Below are positions 1 to 5,515 of a stretch of 6,248 nt of DNA, piece by piece. The stretch's first letter is position 1. Every line of letters begins with the position of its first letter. Source of the stretch: Streptomyces sp. NRRL WC-3549 (GTDB taxonomy: Bacteria; Actinomycetota; Actinomycetes; Streptomycetales; Streptomycetaceae); the NCBI RefSeq assembly GCF_000721935.1, contig NZ_KL585395.1, positions 182,741 to 188,988 of the forward strand, read 5' to 3'. The notes under the pieces are model-generated. The model ran no database searches. It saw nothing but the letters and a program-made list of their open reading frames with translations, and was not told the origin of the DNA. The translations under genes and the position numbers were made by a program.

Positions 1-16
1 TGTGTATAAGAGACAG
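1..16. other. Tn5 mosaic-end (Nextera) adapter remnant at contig end
   Basis: The bases TGTGTATAAGAGACAG are identical to the last 16 bases of the 19-base Tn5 mosaic end used in Nextera tagmentation libraries. They sit exactly at the window edge and are AT-rich (6 G+C plus A/T-rich remainder) in a ~70% GC genome. From base 17 onwards the sequence is ordinary coding DNA. I infer an untrimmed adapter at the end of an assembled contig, not chromosomal sequence. Translated in the frame of the downstream gene it gives MYKRQ, a tell-tale false N-terminus. Confidence 0.95.
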
Positions 17-607
17 GTCCTGGAGCAGCCCGTGGACGACCTGGAGGAGCTGGCCGACGCCCTGGTGCAGGCCGTGCACGGCCCCGAGTCGCACTCCACG
101 ACCGGCCCGCTGGTGGACCGCCGCGAGGACGACATCGCGGTGCTGGTGCTGCGCCGCGACCACAGCCGCACGCGCACGGTCCCGCACCGCCGCTCGGCCA
201 TGACCATCGCCCAGGCCGAGCCCGAGCGGATCGCCGCCGCCCGGCAGCAGCTGCGCGAGCTGCTGCACGACTGGGCGGACGGGGAGCAGGTGGACTCGGC
301 GGAACTCATGATCTCCGAGATGGCGACGAACGTGCTGGTCCACACGGACGGCGACGCCCTCCTCCTCGCCGAGGTGACCGGCGTGCGGGGCGAGCGTCGG
401 CTGCGCGTCGAGGTGGCCGACTCCAGCGACGAGCTGCCGCACAAGCGGAGGCCCGGCGAGATGGCGTCCAGCGGCCGGGGCCTGATGCTGATGGAGATGC
501 TCGCCGACGCGTGGGGGGTGGACCCGCGCGGGGAGGGCAAGTGCACCTGGTTCGAGCTCTACGAGTCCCGGGAACCGGCGGAGCTCGGCGTCACCGGCGG
601 CGCATGA
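17..607 (+). CDS. SpoIIE-family PP2C phosphatase with C-terminal HATPase domain, 3' part only
   Basis: This is the C-terminal ~196 residues of a PP2C/SpoIIE-type serine phosphatase fused to an anti-sigma-factor-like histidine-kinase ATPase domain, an architecture common in Streptomyces. The last PP2C motif, DDIAVLVLR, lies at 128-154. The ATPase domain follows at about 190-580: an N-box with E..TN (317-331, SEMATNVLVH), a G1-like Asp in VEVADSS (Asp at 419-421) and a G2-like GRG (473-481) in SSGRGLMLMEML. In this family PP2C domains dephosphorylate anti-sigma-factor antagonists and HATPase domains phosphorylate them or bind sigma factors; the specific partner cannot be read here. The start is missing. 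The GTG at 2-4 lies inside adapter sequence and cannot be the true start. Upstream PAS/GAF sensor domains are likely but lie outside the window. The stop is TGA at 605-607, facing the converging transporter gene. Confidence 0.9.
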   Translation, partial: VLEQPVDDLEELADALVQAVHGPESHSTTGPLVDRREDDIAVLVLRRDHSRTRTVPHRRSAMTIAQAEPERIAAARQQLRELLHDWADGEQVDSAELMISEMATNVLVHTDGDALLLAEVTGVRGERRLRVEVADSSDELPHKRRPGEMASSGRGLMLMEMLADAWGVDPRGEGKCTWFELYESREPAELGVTGGA

Positions 608-610
608 GCC

Positions 611-657
611 CCGCGCGAGGGCCGGGCGGTGCACGGGCCCCGCAAGGCCTCGCGCGG
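611..657. terminator. Candidate bidirectional terminator between convergent genes
   Basis: A perfect 10-bp inverted repeat, CCGCGCGAGG (611-620) and CCTCGCGCGG (648-657), encloses a 27-base GC-rich loop. The outer GAG/CTC can extend the stem past a small bulge. It sits exactly between the two facing stop codons (TGA ending at 607; complementary TGA at 661-659), so it could end transcription from both sides. There is no T-tract, which is usual for actinomycete terminators. The large loop lowers confidence. Confidence 0.5.
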
Positions 658-658
658 C

Positions 659-1714
659 TCACGGGCCCCGGGGGAGGTCCTTCCCGTGGCGCAGCTCCCC
701 GATCACGCCGGACACCGCCGCGCAGAACGGCACCGCGAGCAGCATGCCCAGCAGTCCCGCCACGCTCGCGCCCGCGGTCAGCGCGACCAGGATCGCGGCC
801 GGGTGCATCTGGACCGTACGGCTCTGGATGACCGGCTGGAGCACATGGCCCTCCAGCAGCTGGACGGCGAGGACGACGCCCAGCGCCCAGAGCGCGATCA
901 CGAAGCCCCGGTCGGCCAGCGCGACCAGCACGGCGACGGCCCCGGAGACGAAGGCCCCCAGGTACGGGACGTACGCGCCGACGAAGACCAGGGCTCCCAG
1001 CCCCACCGCACCGGGCACCCGCAGGATCAGCAGGCCGACGGTGATGCACACGGCATCGATCAGGGCGATGAGCGTGGTCCCGCGCATGAAGCCCTGGACC
1101 GCCTCGAAGGCCCTGCGTCCCATCGCCTCCACGAGGTCACCGGTGCCCCGCGGGGCGACGACGTGCGCGAGGTGCGGGGCGCGGTCGGAGTCGCGCAGGA
1201 AGAAGAAGGTCAGCAGCAGCGCCAGGACGGCGGTGGCCCCCAGGGTGGCGAGGAGGCTGATGCCGGTGAGCAGCCCGCCCGCCGCGCTCGCCCCGAACTT
1301 CTCGACGAGGCCCTTGGCGTGGTCCGCCAGGTCGTCGGGATCGGCGAGCCCGTCGATGTGGAAGTGGTCGGTGACCCACTGCATGGCCTGCTTCAGCGAC
1401 GCGGCGATCTGGTCACCGCTGTCGATCAGCGCGGTGACGACGATGTAGCCGGCGCCGCCGACCACCGCGACGAGCGCCGCGCAGGTGAGCCCGGCGGCCA
1501 GCGACCGGTTCACCTTGCGGGCGGTCAGCCAGCGGTGGACCGGTCCGAGCAGAGCCGTGCCGAGGAGGGCCAGCAGCACAGGGGTGACGGCGGTCTTGAG
1601 GGTGACGCAGAGCCAGACGGCCACCGCCGCGACTCCGGTGACCAGCAGCAGCACACCGCACCAGGCGGCAGTCCGCCGCGCGCTCTCGGGCAGGAGGTGC
1701 TTCCGGGGAGGCAT
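659..1714 (-). CDS. AI-2E family transporter (PerM/TqsA-like membrane protein)
   Basis: A 351-residue polytopic membrane protein of the AI-2E transporter family (formerly UPF0118, PerM/TqsA). The family exports varied small molecules or ions; the substrate here is unknown and the name does not prove autoinducer-2 transport. Hydrophobic segments lie at about 17-37, 41-57, 71-95, 148-173, 211-232, 236-267, 270-288 and 306-338. A soluble stretch at ~97-145 between TM3 and TM4 is typical. Family-like motifs are FFLRD (171-175), GAYVPYLGAFVSG (246-258) and PVIQSRTVQMHP (294-305), the last followed by the glycine-rich helix ending in LLAVPF. The length is normal. The ATG start at 1714 is preceded by AGGTGG about 4 nt upstream, a usable Shine-Dalgarno. 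The N-terminus is basic, with no cleavable signal. The gene converges on the phosphatase gene and lies 86 bp downstream of the pirin stop, separated from it by a hairpin, so it probably has its own promoter, though I could not recognise one. Confidence 0.92.
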   Translation of the reverse strand: MPPRKHLLPESARRTAAWCGVLLLVTGVAAVAVWLCVTLKTAVTPVLLALLGTALLGPVHRWLTARKVNRSLAAGLTCAALVAVVGGAGYIVVTALIDSGDQIAASLKQAMQWVTDHFHIDGLADPDDLADHAKGLVEKFGASAAGGLLTGISLLATLGATAVLALLLTFFFLRDSDRAPHLAHVVAPRGTGDLVEAMGRRAFEAVQGFMRGTTLIALIDAVCITVGLLILRVPGAVGLGALVFVGAYVPYLGAFVSGAVAVLVALADRGFVIALWALGVVLAVQLLEGHVLQPVIQSRTVQMHPAAILVALTAGASVAGLLGMLLAVPFCAAVSGVIGELRHGKDLPRGP

Positions 1715-1722
1715 CCCCCCAC
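1715..1722 (-). promoter_or_regulatory. Shine-Dalgarno for the AI-2E transporter
   Basis: On the minus strand AGGTGGGGGG precedes the ATG at 1714. AGGTGG ends about 4 nt before the start codon. It supports this ATG over internal starts. Spacing is slightly short but acceptable. Confidence 0.5.
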
Positions 1723-1757
1723 CTGATCACGGGGCGGGTACCGCGCCCCGGCGCACA

Positions 1758-1790
1758 GGCGTACAGGTGACACACCGTCACCCGTACGCC
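1758..1790 (-). terminator. Stem-loop terminator after the pirin gene
   Basis: A 14-position stem, GGCGTACAGGTGAC (1758-1771) against GTCACCCGTACGCC (1777-1790), has one A-C mismatch and a 5-base loop. It starts 11 bases below the pirin stop codon at 1801-1803. The position and stem strength suggest an intrinsic-type terminator separating the pirin gene from the transporter gene on the same strand. No T-run follows, as is common in high-GC actinomycetes. It could also serve as an mRNA 3'-end stabiliser. Confidence 0.65.
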
Positions 1791-1800
1791 GGACGTCCCG

Positions 1801-2757
1801 TCACATGCCGTGGACGGAGGGGACGCTGCCGAGGCGGCCCGCCCGGAAGTCTTCGAAGGCCTGCTGGAGCTCGGCCTGCGTGTTCATCACGAACGGCCCG
1901 TAGTGCGCCATCGGCTCCCGGATGGGGCGTCCGCCGAGCAGGACGACCTCCAGGTCCGGGGTGTTGCCGTCCTGCGACTCGTCGGCCCGGACGGTCAGCG
2001 AGGAGCCCGCGCCGAACACCGCGGTCTGCCCGGTCCGTACGGGACGGCGCTGCTCACCGACGGACCCGCGTCCGGCGAGCACGTAGGCCAGGCCGTTGAA
2101 GTCCTCGCGCCAGGGCAGGGTCACCTCGGCGCCGGGCCGGACGGTCGCGTGGATCATGGTGATGGGGGTGTGGGTGATGCCCGGGCCCTCGTGGCCGTCG
2201 AGGTCGCCGGCGATGACGCGCAGCAGCGCGCCGCCGTCCGAGGAGGCGAGGAGCTGGACCTGGCCGCCGCGGATGTCCTGGTAGCGCGGAGCCATCATCT
2301 TGTCCGCCTTGGGCAGGTTCACCCAGAGCTGGAGGCCGTGGAAGAGCCCGCCGGACATCACGAGGGCCTCGGGCGGCGTCTCGATGTGGAGCAGCCCCGA
2401 GCCGGCCGTCATCCACTGGGTGTCGCCGTTCTCGATGGCGCCGCCACCGCCGTGGCTGTCCTGGTGGATGAAGCTGCCGTCGATGATGTAGGTGACCGTC
2501 TCGAAGCCGCGGTGCGGGTGCCAGGGAGTCCCCTTCGGCTCGCCCGCCGCGTACTCCACCTCACCCATCTGGTCCATCATGATGAACGGGTCCAGGTGCC
2601 GGTAGTTGATGCCGGCGAAGGCGCGCCGCACCGGGAACCCCTCGCCCTCGAAACCGGAGGGCGCGGTCGTCACGGTCAGCACCGGACGGGCCACGGCGTC
2701 CGCCGGGGCGGCCACCCGGGGCAGGGTCAGCGGGTTTTCGACGGTCACTGCGGGCAT
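1801..2757 (-). CDS. Pirin family protein (bicupin)
   Basis: A 318-residue pirin. These are cytoplasmic two-domain cupin proteins that bind one Fe in the N-terminal cupin; some bacterial and human pirins oxidise quercetin, others modulate partner proteins. The metal site is intact: WHPHRGFETVTY gives His80 and His82, and GSGLLHIETP gives His124 and Glu126, with the family's 44-residue spacing. QWMTAGSG (114-121) and DPFIMMDQMG (56-65) are further pirin signatures. The C-terminal cupin follows from ~180, ending with the usual REPMAHYGPFVMNT segment and an amphipathic tail. I chose ATG 2757 because a clear GGAGG lies 8 nt upstream; the in-frame GTG nine bases earlier (2766) overlaps that GGAGG and is unlikely. 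The gene stands alone between hairpins, with a recognisable promoter carrying an operator-like palindrome, so it is probably ligand- or stress-regulated. The in vivo substrate is unknown. Confidence 0.95.
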   Translation of the reverse strand: MPAVTVENPLTLPRVAAPADAVARPVLTVTTAPSGFEGEGFPVRRAFAGINYRHLDPFIMMDQMGEVEYAAGEPKGTPWHPHRGFETVTYIIDGSFIHQDSHGGGGAIENGDTQWMTAGSGLLHIETPPEALVMSGGLFHGLQLWVNLPKADKMMAPRYQDIRGGQVQLLASSDGGALLRVIAGDLDGHEGPGITHTPITMIHATVRPGAEVTLPWREDFNGLAYVLAGRGSVGEQRRPVRTGQTAVFGAGSSLTVRADESQDGNTPDLEVVLLGGRPIREPMAHYGPFVMNTQAELQQAFEDFRAGRLGSVPSVHGM

Positions 2758-2765
2758 GGGAGCCA

Positions 2766-2770
2766 CCTCC
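2766..2770 (-). promoter_or_regulatory. Shine-Dalgarno GGAGG of the pirin gene
   Basis: The minus strand reads GGAGGTGGCTCCCATG, placing GGAGG 8 nt before ATG 2757. It decides the start: the alternative GTG at 2766-2764 overlaps the ribosome-binding bases themselves. Confidence 0.8.
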
Positions 2771-2784
2771 GGCTGGGTCGTGCC

Positions 2785-2799
2785 TTCAATTTAGTTGAA
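2785..2799. promoter_or_regulatory. Operator-like palindrome over the pirin -10 box
   Basis: TTCAATTTAGTTGAA on the plus strand (TTCAACTAAATTGAA on the minus) is a 15-bp palindrome with 6 of 7 base pairs symmetric around a central base. It completely covers the putative -10 hexamer of the pirin promoter. Size, AT-rich TTnAA arms and position resemble operators of MarR-family winged-helix repressors; that assignment is an inference. No regulator gene lies in this window, so the repressor would be encoded elsewhere. Confidence 0.5.
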
Positions 2800-2816
2800 T
2801 GGTGAACATCTCGCAA
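2788..2816 (-). promoter_or_regulatory. Sigma70/HrdB-type promoter of the pirin gene
   Basis: On the minus strand TTGCGA (2816-2811) is followed after exactly 17 nt by TAAATT (2793-2788). Each hexamer matches 4 of 6 consensus positions. The predicted transcript would start near 2781 and give a ~24-nt leader carrying the GGAGG. The region is strikingly AT-rich for this genome. No other promoter in the window is this clear. Confidence 0.6.
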
Positions 2817-2843
2817 GGCGCCCGGTATTCCCGGACAGCACGA

Positions 2844-2875
2844 GGGCCCGGACCGAGGCGTCTCGGTCCGGGCCC
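2844..2875 (-). terminator. Perfect 14-bp stem-loop terminator after the SseB-family gene
   Basis: GGGCCCGGACCGAG (2844-2857) and CTCGGTCCGGGCCC (2862-2875) pair perfectly around the 4-base loop GCGT. It lies 45 bases below the stop of the SseB-family gene and above the pirin promoter, isolating the two same-strand genes. It lacks a U-tract but is very stable, like many Streptomyces terminators. Confidence 0.8.
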
Positions 2876-2887
2876 GTCCAGGTCCCG

Positions 2888-2931
2888 CGGGGCTCTAGCC
2901 GTACATGCCGTACGGGGCTCTAGCCGTACAT
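2888..2931. repeat. Tandem duplication (25-bp period) of the 3' end of the SseB-family gene
   Basis: The 19-base sequence CGGGGCTCTAGCCGTACAT occurs at 2888-2906 and again at 2913-2931, exactly, with a 25-bp period. On the minus strand each copy contains ATG-TAC-GGC-TAG, which is the last three codons and stop of the SseB-family gene. The copy nearer the gene (2913-2931) carries the functional stop at 2922-2920; the outer copy is non-coding and out of frame (25 is not a multiple of 3). It is most simply a slippage duplication. Confidence 0.85.
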
Positions 2932-3360
2932 ACGGCGCATGGCGAAGTCGACCATCTGCTCCACCGCCTTGGCGTCGAAGACCATGCGGTGGTCGCCCTC
3001 CATGTCCAGGACGAAGCCGTAGCCGGTCGGCAGCAGGTCGATCACCTCGGCGCCGGTGATCACGAAGTACTTGGACTCCTTGCCCGCGTACCGCCGCAGC
3101 TCCTTGAGCGTGGTGAACATCGGGATCACCGGCTGCTGGGTGTTGTGCAGGGCGAGGAAGCCCGGATTGTCACCCCGCGGACAGTAGACCTTGGACGTCG
3201 CGAAGATCTGCTGGAAGTCCTCCGCCGAGAGGGAGCCGGTCGTGAAGGCCCGTACCGCGTCGGCCAGGGACGGCGGAGAGGGCTCCGGATACAGCGGCTG
3301 TTCGCCGTAGCCGCCGGCCATCTGCTGCTGCGCGCCCGGGTTCTGGTCGTAGCCATACAT
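2920..3360 (-). CDS. SseB family protein
   Basis: A 146-residue cytoplasmic protein consisting of an N-terminal Gln/Gly/Tyr/Pro-rich tail (about 1-30, MYGYDQNPGAQQQ...) and an SseB N-terminal-type domain (about 32-140). Family-like features are SKVYCPRG (56-63), the PVIPMFTTLKEL strand-helix (78-89) and GFVLDMEGDHRMVF (115-128). SseB-domain proteins are named after a Salmonella enhanced-serine-sensitivity protein; actinobacterial members are small, common and of unknown biochemical function. I prefer ATG 3360 because TACTCT ends 7 nt upstream, the geometry of a leaderless actinomycete mRNA. An ATG at 3384 (8 extra residues, MCPITLCG) has AAGG 5 nt upstream and is a real alternative. The protein both begins and ends with Met-Tyr-Gly. 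It is divergent from the acyl-CoA dehydrogenase gene and has its own terminator, so it is probably monocistronic. Confidence 0.85.
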   Translation of the reverse strand: MYGYDQNPGAQQQMAGGYGEQPLYPEPSPPSLADAVRAFTTGSLSAEDFQQIFATSKVYCPRGDNPGFLALHNTQQPVIPMFTTLKELRRYAGKESKYFVITGAEVIDLLPTGYGFVLDMEGDHRMVFDAKAVEQMVDFAMRRMYG

Positions 3361-3373
3361 GCCGCAAAGAGTA
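3361..3373 (-). promoter_or_regulatory. Candidate -10 box for a leaderless SseB-family mRNA
   Basis: On the minus strand TACTCT (3373-3368) fits TANNNT and is followed by 7 nt and then ATG 3360. This would put the transcription start at or next to the start codon. No convincing -35 hexamer is seen, and a competing start with a weak Shine-Dalgarno lies upstream at 3384. Confidence 0.35.
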
Positions 3374-3399
3374 ATCGGACACATCTCCACCTTGAGGGG

Positions 3400-3426
3400 T
3401 TGCGTCTTATTACTGGCGGGTAGCAT
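3400..3426 (+). promoter_or_regulatory. Weak candidate promoter for the acyl-CoA dehydrogenase gene
   Basis: TTGCGT (3400-3405) and TAGCAT (3421-3426) are separated by 15 nt, shorter than the ideal 17. A transcript from here would have a leader of about 90 nt. It lies in the 165-bp divergent region (3361-3525), where I see no strong inverted repeat or other promoter. Confidence 0.2.
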
Positions 3427-3514
3427 CATCGTGGGGTCAGCTGATACGTACGCGCCGGCCTGTCGCCCGATCCTCACCCTCCCCGGGGCGCTGAGCGCCA
3501 CTGCTATTGATTAC

Positions 3515-3518
3515 GGAG
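3515..3518 (+). promoter_or_regulatory. Shine-Dalgarno GGAG of the acyl-CoA dehydrogenase gene
   Basis: GGAG within TTACGGAGCC lies 7 nt before ATG 3526, a near-ideal spacing. It fixes this ATG as the start. Confidence 0.75.
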
Positions 3519-3525
3519 CCTTGCC

Positions 3526-5352
3526 ATGGGGCACTACAAGTCGAACCTCCGCGACATCGAGTTCAACCTCTTCGAGGTACTCGGGCGGGACAAGGTGTAC
3601 GGCACCGGTCCGTTCGAGGAGATGGACGTCGACACCGCGAAGTCGATCCTCGACGAGGTCACCCGCCTCGCGGAGAACGAGCTCGCCGACTCGTACGCCG
3701 ACGCCGACCGCAACCCGCCGGTGTTCGACCCCGAGACCAGCACCGCGCCGGTCCCGGACTCCTTCAAGAAGTCGTACCAGGCGTTCATGGACTCCGAGTA
3801 CTGGCGCCTGGGCCTCCCCGAGGAGATCGGCGGCACCACCTCCCCCCGCTCCCTGATCTGGGGCTACGCGGAGCTGCTGCTCGGCTCGAACCCGGCCGTG
3901 TGGATGTACTCCTCCGGTCCGGCCTTCGCCGGCATCCTCTTCGACGAGGGCAACGAGGCGCAGAAGAAGGTCGCCGAGATCGCCGTCGAGAAGCAGTGGG
4001 GCTCGACCATGGTCCTGACCGAGCCGGACGCCGGTTCGGACGTCGGCGCCGGGCGCACGAAGGCGGTCGAGCAGGAGGACGGCTCCTGGCACATCGAGGG
4101 CGTGAAGCGCTTCATCACCTCGGGCGAGCACGACATGTCCGAGAACATCCTCCACTACGTGCTGGCGCGCCCCGAGGGCGCGGGCCCCGGCACCAAGGGC
4201 CTCTCGCTCTTCCTGGTCCCGAAGTACCACTTCGACTGGACCACCGGCGAGCTCGGTGAGCGCAACGGCGTGTACGCGACGAACGTCGAGCACAAGATGG
4301 GCCTCAAGGCGTCCAACACGTGCGAGATGACCTTCGGCGACCAGCACCCCGCCAAGGGCTGGCTCATCGGCGACAAGCACGACGGCATCCGCCAGATGTT
4401 CCGCATCATCGAGTTCGCCCGCATGATGGTCGGCACGAAGGCCATCGCGACCCTGTCGACGGGCTACCTCAACGCGCTGGAGTACGCCAAGGAGCGCGTC
4501 CAGGGCACCGACCTGTCGCAGTTCATGGACAAGACGGCCCCCAAGGTCACCATCACGCACCACCCCGACGTGCGCCGCGCCCTCATGACGCAGAAGGCGT
4601 ACGCGGAGGGCATGCGCTCCCTGGTCATGTACACCGCCTCCGTCCAGGACGCGATCCAGGTCAAGGAGGCCGCGGGCGAGGACTCCAAGGCGCTGCACGG
4701 CCTCAACGACCTGCTGCTCCCGATCGTGAAGGGCTACGGCTCCGAGAAGTCCTACGAGCAGCTCGCGCAGTCGCTCCAGACCTTCGGCGGCTCCGGGTAC
4801 CTCCAGGAGTACCCAATCGAGCAGTACATCCGTGACGCCAAGATCGACACCCTGTACGAGGGCACGACCGCGATCCAGGGCCAGGACTTCTTCTTCCGGA
4901 AGATCGTCCGCGACCAGGGCGCCTCGCTGAACACGCTCTCCGAGGAGATCAAGAAGTTCCTCGCCGAGGCCCAGGGCAACGAGGAGCTGGCCGGCGCGCT
5001 GGACAACCTCGCCAAGGCCGCCGTGGACCTGGAGGCGATCGTCGGCACGATGATCACCGACCTCACCGCGACCGGTGAGGACGTCAAGAACATCTACAAG
5101 GTCGGCCTCAACACCACCCGCCTGCTGATGGCCTCCGGCGACGTCGTCGTCGGCTACCTGCTGCTCAAGGGCGCGGCCGTGGCGGCCGAGAAGCTGCGGA
5201 ACGCCTCCGCCAAGGACGTCGCCTTCTACCAGGGCAAGATCGCCGCGGCGAAGTTCTTCGCCGCGAACGTCCTGCCGGGCGTCTCGGCCGAGCGCGCGCT
5301 CGCCGAGTCCGTGGACAACTCGCTGATGGAGCTGGACGAGGCCGCGTTCTAG
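3526..5352 (+). CDS. Acyl-CoA dehydrogenase, long (~600 aa) class
   Basis: A 608-residue FAD-dependent acyl-CoA dehydrogenase for the first step of fatty acyl-CoA beta-oxidation (trans-2 double bond; electrons pass to ETF). The N-terminus [19 protein letters not shown] (2-20) is the short extra N-terminal domain found in this long class. An alpha-helical N domain follows, then the beta middle domain with the signature LTEPDAGSD (164-172), which contacts FAD and substrate, and [12 protein letters not shown]. The C-terminal helical domain has [20 protein letters not shown] and YEGTTAIQ; Glu445 in YEGT aligns with the catalytic base of medium-chain dehydrogenases. An additional ~130-residue C-terminal extension (about 475-600) matches the extra C-terminal domain of this class. 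From memory it resembles mycobacterial FadE5 in length and N-terminus, so broad chain-length specificity is possible but unproven. ATG 3526 has GGAG 7 nt upstream. No ETF or thiolase neighbour is present. A large hairpin follows the TAG stop. Confidence 0.96.
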   Translation: MGHYKSNLRDIEFNLFEVLGRDKVYGTGPFEEMDVDTAKSILDEVTRLAENELADSYADADRNPPVFDPETSTAPVPDSFKKSYQAFMDSEYWRLGLPEEIGGTTSPRSLIWGYAELLLGSNPAVWMYSSGPAFAGILFDEGNEAQKKVAEIAVEKQWGSTMVLTEPDAGSDVGAGRTKAVEQEDGSWHIEGVKRFITSGEHDMSENILHYVLARPEGAGPGTKGLSLFLVPKYHFDWTTGELGERNGVYATNVEHKMGLKASNTCEMTFGDQHPAKGWLIGDKHDGIRQMFRIIEFARMMVGTKAIATLSTGYLNALEYAKERVQGTDLSQFMDKTAPKVTITHHPDVRRALMTQKAYAEGMRSLVMYTASVQDAIQVKEAAGEDSKALHGLNDLLLPIVKGYGSEKSYEQLAQSLQTFGGSGYLQEYPIEQYIRDAKIDTLYEGTTAIQGQDFFFRKIVRDQGASLNTLSEEIKKFLAEAQGNEELAGALDNLAKAAVDLEAIVGTMITDLTATGEDVKNIYKVGLNTTRLLMASGDVVVGYLLLKGAAVAAEKLRNASAKDVAFYQGKIAAAKFFAANVLPGVSAERALAESVDNSLMELDEAAF

Positions 5353-5375
5353 GGCGTGCCCCCGCTCGTCACGCC
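5353..5375 (+). other. Small inverted repeat directly after the acyl-CoA dehydrogenase stop
   Basis: GGCGTG (5353-5358) and CACGCC (5370-5375) form a 6-bp stem with an 11-base loop, starting at the base after the TAG. It is much weaker than the hairpin that follows at 5384 and may be incidental or an accessory 3'-end structure. Confidence 0.25.
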
Positions 5376-5383
5376 AGGCACGT

Positions 5384-5428
5384 GAGGACGGCCCGCCCCC
5401 CCTGCGCAGGGGGGGGCGGGCCGTCCTC
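5384..5428 (+). terminator. Very strong GC-rich terminator hairpin after the acyl-CoA dehydrogenase gene
   Basis: GAGGACGGCCCG followed by seven C and TGC (5384-5405) pairs with GCA, eight G and CGGGCCGTCCTC (5406-5428). This gives a stem of about 20 bp around a tight GCGC turn. The only irregularity is one unpaired G (near 5416), because the G run is one longer than the C run. It begins 32 bases after the stop codon. There is no T-tract. It separates this gene from the M18 peptidase gene downstream on the same strand. Confidence 0.85.
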
Positions 5429-5502
5429 GTGGCGGCGGGGCCTTCCGGACGATGACGGGCGTCGGCGGCCATCCGCCGTGAACCCTCCCGGCCCGCCGTC
5501 GA

Positions 5503-5515
5503 TACAGTGAAGAAC
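5503..5515 (+). promoter_or_regulatory. Candidate -10 box for a leaderless M18 aminopeptidase mRNA
   Basis: TACAGT (5503-5508) matches TATAAT at four positions, including the key TA....T, and ends 7 nt before ATG 5516. No Shine-Dalgarno is visible in front of this ATG. Together these suggest transcription begins at the A of the start codon. A -35 element is not convincing (GTGAAC at 5478-5483 is a poor match with a 19-nt spacer). Confidence 0.45.

Noticed and set aside
659..1714. Naming the transporter as an autoinducer-2 exporter
   Set aside because: The family name derives from one E. coli member; nothing in this sequence or its neighbourhood indicates AI-2 synthesis or sensing.
629..1726. 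A 365-codon plus-strand open frame opposite the AI-2E transporter gene
   Set aside because: Its product is a low-complexity, very charged sequence (Gln/Asp/His/Arg/Gly-rich). The minus strand encodes a well-formed membrane protein with family motifs.
2758..2766. GTG 2766 as the pirin start (three extra residues, MAP)
   Set aside because: The GTG overlaps the GGAGG that serves ATG 2757, so it cannot be read with that ribosome-binding site.
1810..2805. A 331-codon plus-strand open frame opposite the pirin gene
   Set aside because: No family resemblance; the minus strand contains the intact pirin metal-binding motifs, a Shine-Dalgarno and a promoter.
2888..2931. Direct repeats considered as a CRISPR array or transposon ends
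   Set aside because: There are only two copies, with a 6-base separation and no spacers. The repeat is a copy of the gene's own stop region, and no cas or transposase gene is present.
3385..3501. Extension of the SseB-family protein to the ATG at 3501 (193 residues)
   Set aside because: The extra ~40 residues lack conservation-like composition and no Shine-Dalgarno is evident. The region holds AT-rich intergenic bases and would crowd the divergent gene's leader.
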